DNA from: JBOHUX01 sp050734915
GTDB taxonomy: Bacteria > Chloroflexota > Dormibacteria > Dormibacterales > Dormibacteraceae
Length of the DNA: 8,182 nucleotides
Direction of reading: 5' to 3'
NCBI GenBank assembly: GCA_050734915.1
Contig: JBOHUX010000107.1
Span: 1 to 8,182 of the forward strand
Shown here: positions 5,272 through 8,182 of the stretch, one piece after another
How the letters are laid out: every line of letters begins with the position of its first letter
How positions within the stretch are numbered: the stretch's first letter is position 1
Program-made: the position numbers and the translations under genes
Notes under the pieces: generated by a model
The model's input: the letters and a program-made list of their open reading frames with translations, nothing else
Databases searched by the model: none
Told to the model about the DNA's origin: nothing

Positions 5272-8182
5272 GTCCCATTACAGGTCCCACCAGCCCCCGC
5301 CCGCGCTCGTCCTCGGCATCGTCCTGGCCATCGCCATGCTCGCCCCGACGGCGGCGGCGCCGACGGCGGCGAGGGCCGCGACGGCCGCCACCGGTTCTCG
5401 GGATGCGCAGGTCCACCCCCGCATCATGCAGGAGGCGGCCCGGCGGCTCACGACGGCCCCGCTCGTCGCCCCCGTCAGGGCGGGGTCGCCCGGCTCGGCC
5501 CCGCGCCGGTTCGCGATGCGCGGCCGGCGGCGCACCGGCGTCGTCGTCGGGTACCAGACCTACGGCTTCGCCGACCTCGCCAACGACCTCGGCAACTCGT
5601 CCCAGTCTCCCAACGGCTACACCTCCTGGGATTTCGGCCTGCTCTCCTCGGTGGCGCTCTTCGGGCTCCACGTCAACAGCGACGGCACGCTCGCCAACGA
5701 CCCCGCGATGGCCGCCTGGAACGGGGTTCCCGGGTCCGGCTTCATGGCCGCCGCCCGGGCCTCGGGGACCAGGGTGGACATCACCATCGTCCTCCAGGAC
5801 TTCGGCAATCCCGGCGACCCGAGCATGTGCCAGGCCCTGAGCGGGAACGCCCCCGCCACCACCATCGGCCAGATCACAGCGCAGGTCAAGTCCAAGCAGG
5901 TGGCGGGAGTCAACGTGGACTACGAGTCCGTGAACGCCGCCTGCGGCGGCTCCTCCACGCGCGATCTCCTCACCAGCTTCGTCCGGCGCCTCCGGGCCGC
6001 CCTGGGGACCTCCGCCGACCTCGTCGTCGACACCTACGGCAGCTCGGCGGGGGACCCGGGCGGGTTCTTCGACGTCCCCTCCATGGCCCCCAGCGCCTCC
6101 AGCTTCTTCGTCATGGCCTACGACATGGACTACAGCAACTGGCAGGCGATGGGGTGCCCCAGCTACTGCATGAACCCGATCGCGCCGCTCACCAACTACC
6201 GGTACAACGACACCACCATCGCCGCCCAGTACATCGGCGCCGCGGGGGCCGGCAAGGTGATCCTCGGCGTCCCCTACTACGGCCGCACGGCCTGCGTGGG
6301 GGCGGCCTACCCGAACTGGTACCCGACCACGAGCCCGCACTGGGGCAACCCCACCTATCTCGACGCGATCTCCACCTCCACGACGCCCGGGGTCTCCAGC
6401 TACTCCCTGCATCGGGACAACCGAGACCCGGTAGGTTTGGAGCCCTACTCGACCTGGCAGTCGAGCACCTACAGCTGCACCCGGGAGTCGTACTGGGACG
6501 ACCTCACCTCTCTTCAGCAGAAGTACCAGCTCGTCCGCCGCGACCAGGTGGCCGGGATGGGCGTCTGGCAGCTCAAGTACGGGGGCGGGGACACCGGGCT
6601 CTGGAACCTGATCAATCAGGAGTTCGGCTCCCTGCCCAACGCGCCGACGGCGGTCGCGGCCGACGGTGCCGACCAGCGGGCCACCGTCAGCTGGACGCCG
6701 CCCGGCATCGACAACGGGGGCCCGGTCACCGGTTACACGATCACCGCCACCAGCGCGGCCGGCGCCGCGACCACCATGCGGGCGGACGGCGGCGCCCAGA
6801 GCGCGACGTTCACGGGCCTCACCGACGGGACCACCTACACCTTCACCGTCTACGCGACGAACTCGAGCGGCAGCGGGCCACTCTCCAGTCCCTCCAACGC
6901 GATCACCCCCACCAGCGCCCCGCGCCACCGGCAGCACTTCGCCGAGGGCACGACCCGGCCCGGCTTCCAGGAGTACCTGACCATCCTCAACACCGGTGCC
7001 GACGCGACGGCGACCATCGGCTACCTGTTCGGCGACGGCTCGCCGGCGGCCAGCCGGGCGGTGGTGCTGCCCGGCCACGGCCGGACGACGGTGGACGTGA
7101 ACGGCGCCGCCGGCGGCGGAAAGGACGTCGCCCTGATCGTGGACTCGGCCAGCGCCACGCTCCTGGCCGAGCGTCCGATGTACTTCAGGGGCTGCCAGGC
7201 CCCCACCGTCTGCGACAACGGCGGCGACGTCGCCGGCGCCACCCAGCCGCAGCAGAGCTGGTACTTCGCCGAGGGCACCACCCGGTCCGGCTTCCAGGAG
7301 TACCTGACCCTCTCCAACCCCGGCCCCCAGGACGCTCCGGTGACAGTGCTCTACCTCTTTCCCGGCGGCGGCACGTCCCGCTTCGACTACCCGGTCAGTG
7401 CGATGAGCCGGCGCACGATCAACGTCAACAGCGACGTCGGCGCGGGAAAGGACGTCTCGATAAAGGTCACCAGCACGGGCGCGCCGATCGTGGCCGAGCG
7501 CCCGATGTACTTCTCGACCTGCATCATGGGCCTCTGCCTCAACGGCGGCGACGTCTCCCCGGGCGGGCAGCCCGCCACGACCTGGGACTTCGCCGAGGGG
7601 ACGACGCGGGCGGGGTTCGTGGAATTCCTGACCATCCTCAACCCGGGCAGCACCACCGCCAAAGTGACCGCCACCTACGGCTACGGGCCTGGCCAGAGCG
7701 GCCCCCGCAATCAGGTCTTCCAGGTCCCGCCGGGCCGGTTCACCACCTACGTCAACGGTGACGTGGGAGCCGGCAAGGACGTCTCGATCTCGCTCAGCAG
7801 CCCCGACCAGAAGATCGTGGCCGAGCGGCCCATGTACTTCAACACCTGCGGGGTCGGCTTCTGCGCCGACGGGGGCCACGTCGCCCTCGGCTCCGGCCCC
7901 GGCACCAACTGGTACTTCGCCGAGGGCTACACGGGCGCCGGGTTCCAGGAGTATCTCTCGCTCCACAACCCCGGCCCGCAGGACGGGACGGCGACGATCA
8001 CCTTCTTCTACTCGGACGGGTCCACCAAGAGCGAGACGCGGACGGTGAGCGCCGGCAGCCGGACAACGGTGAACGTCAACCAGGACGCCGGCGGCGGCCA
8101 CGAGGTGTCCGCAACCGTGACCTCGACGGTCTCGATCGTGGCCGAGCGGCCGATGTACTTCCACGCCTGCCCGGGCCAGCTC
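5270..8182 (+). CDS. Secreted GH18 glycoside hydrolase with FN3 and C-terminal repeats (3' end beyond window)
   Basis: An unbroken frame of 971 codons from ATG 5270 that runs off the right edge; an in-frame TGA at 5222 bounds it upstream. Residues 1-36 are a Sec signal peptide: a short Arg/His-containing head, the hydrophobic core ALVLGIVLAIAML (12-24), then an Ala-rich cleavage region near 30-36. A low-complexity linker runs to about 87. Residues 88-453 form a family 18 glycoside hydrolase barrel: VVVGYQTYG, then AGVNVDYE (212-219) with the presumed acid Glu219 and its partner Asp217, MAYDMDY (282-288), KVILGVPYYGR (329-339) and GVWQLKYG (431-438). Residues 456-548 are one fibronectin type III domain. 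From 555 on come tandem repeats of about 109 residues. It probably cleaves beta-1,4-linked GlcNAc polymers (chitin or peptidoglycan) outside the cell or at its surface. A small cluster of unusual codons (CGA, GTA, GGT, TTG) occurs at 6422-6439. Confidence 0.92.
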   Translation, partial: MSHYRSHQPPPALVLGIVLAIAMLAPTAAAPTAARAATAATGSRDAQVHPRIMQEAARRLTTAPLVAPVRAGSPGSAPRRFAMRGRRRTGVVVGYQTYGFADLANDLGNSSQSPNGYTSWDFGLLSSVALFGLHVNSDGTLANDPAMAAWNGVPGSGFMAAARASGTRVDITIVLQDFGNPGDPSMCQALSGNAPATTIGQITAQVKSKQVAGVNVDYESVNAACGGSSTRDLLTSFVRRLRAALGTSADLVVDTYGSSAGDPGGFFDVPSMAPSASSFFVMAYDMDYSNWQAMGCPSYCMNPIAPLTNYRYNDTTIAAQYIGAAGAGKVILGVPYYGRTACVGAAYPNWYPTTSPHWGNPTYLDAISTSTTPGVSSYSLHRDNRDPVGLEPYSTWQSSTYSCTRESYWDDLTSLQQKYQLVRRDQVAGMGVWQLKYGGGDTGLWNLINQEFGSLPNAPTAVAADGADQRATVSWTPPGIDNGGPVTGYTITATSAAGAATTMRADGGAQSATFTGLTDGTTYTFTVYATNSSGSGPLSSPSNAITPTSAPRHRQHFAEGTTRPGFQEYLTILNTGADATATIGYLFGDGSPAASRAVVLPGHGRTTVDVNGAAGGGKDVALIVDSASATLLAERPMYFRGCQAPTVCDNGGDVAGATQPQQSWYFAEGTTRSGFQEYLTLSNPGPQDAPVTVLYLFPGGGTSRFDYPVSAMSRRTINVNSDVGAGKDVSIKVTSTGAPIVAERPMYFSTCIMGLCLNGGDVSPGGQPATTWDFAEGTTRAGFVEFLTILNPGSTTAKVTATYGYGPGQSGPRNQVFQVPPGRFTTYVNGDVGAGKDVSISLSSPDQKIVAERPMYFNTCGVGFCADGGHVALGSGPGTNWYFAEGYTGAGFQEYLSLHNPGPQDGTATITFFYSDGSTKSETRTVSAGSRTTVNVNQDAGGGHEVSATVTSTVSIVAERPMYFHACPGQL
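5277..5282 (-). promoter_or_regulatory. Possible -10 element of the leftward operon
   Basis: The minus strand reads TGTAAT, five of six bases of TATAAT, with five bases between it and the ATG at 5271. Transcription would then begin at or next to the start codon, giving a leaderless message, which is common in Actinobacteria. No recognisable -35 box lies 16-18 bases upstream, so this is weak. It falls within the first codons of the plus-strand gene. Confidence 0.25.
6932..8182 (+). repeat. Four tandem protein-coding repeats of about 109 codons (DUF5719-like)
   Basis: Units within the secreted protein: 6932-7258 (109 codons), 7259-7582 (108), 7583-7909 (109) and 7910-8182 (91 codons seen, cut by the window edge). 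Each opens with (W)(Y/H/D)FAEG(T/Y)T, continues GF-(Q/V)E(Y/F)L and N(P/T)G, has a VN...G(A/G)GK/HDV or EV segment in the middle, and closes with (V/L)AERPMYF. After that the three complete units carry two cysteines four or five residues apart, then a GG. The pattern suggests small beta-rich, Ig-like modules for adhesion or as spacers. From memory it resembles the DUF5719 repeats of actinobacterial and related secreted proteins; I could not check this. The DNA is mostly diverged at synonymous sites, except at the heads of units 1 and 2. Confidence 0.88.

Noticed and set aside
5827..7761. A 644-residue plus-strand frame inside the GH18 gene
   Set aside because: It is an Arg/His/Pro-rich out-of-frame reading of the same strand with no domain; the GH18 frame explains the region.
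5240..8164. A 974-residue open frame on the minus strand across the GH18 gene
   Set aside because: Its product is a low-complexity Gly/Val/Arg/Asp/Glu-rich sequence with no recognisable domain. It is antisense to a frame with signal peptide, GH18, FN3 and repeat motifs, and such shadows are expected in very GC-rich DNA.
6932..8182. CRISPR or non-coding tandem repeat
   Set aside because: The period of about 327 nt is a multiple of three, the frame is open throughout, and conservation is at protein level; these are domain repeats.

Overview
The window is very GC-rich and almost wholly coding. I infer a soil-type, high-GC bacterium of the Actinobacteriota / Dormibacterota / Chloroflexota sort. 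The basis is a strong G/C third-position bias, TTG start codons, and a secreted protein with 'FAEG...AERPMYF' repeats of a kind I associate with those phyla. The sequence alone does not fix the taxon.

There are two transcription units pointing away from each other at about 5270. Leftward (minus strand, reading 5'->3' from 5271 to 1) is a tight run of six genes: a GT4-type glycosyltransferase, UDP-glucose 6-dehydrogenase (ugd), UDP-glucuronate decarboxylase (UDP-xylose synthase), adenine phosphoribosyltransferase (apt), a short-form S-adenosylhomocysteinase (ahcY), and the first 19 codons of a patatin-like phospholipase. Gaps are 10-20 nt, with one 4-nt ATGA overlap and one apparent 35-nt overlap, so this is very probably one operon. 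The first half makes UDP-xylose (UDP-Glc -> UDP-GlcA -> UDP-Xyl) and supplies a glycosyltransferase that could use such sugars. The second half belongs to purine salvage and the S-adenosylmethionine cycle.

Rightward (plus strand, 5270 to the window end and beyond) is one long open frame of 971 codons without a stop. It encodes a secreted multidomain protein: Sec signal peptide, low-complexity linker, glycoside hydrolase family 18 domain with a variant active-site motif, one fibronectin type III domain, and at least four tandem repeats of about 109 residues, the last cut by the window edge.

The two units leave no intergenic space: the annotated ATG codons of the two divergent genes overlap in a single CATG. 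A good sigma-70-like promoter for the plus-strand gene lies inside the 5' end of the glycosyltransferase frame. No RNA genes, CRISPR arrays, insertion sequences, riboswitches or convincing terminators were seen. No stretch over 300 bases lacks a gene.
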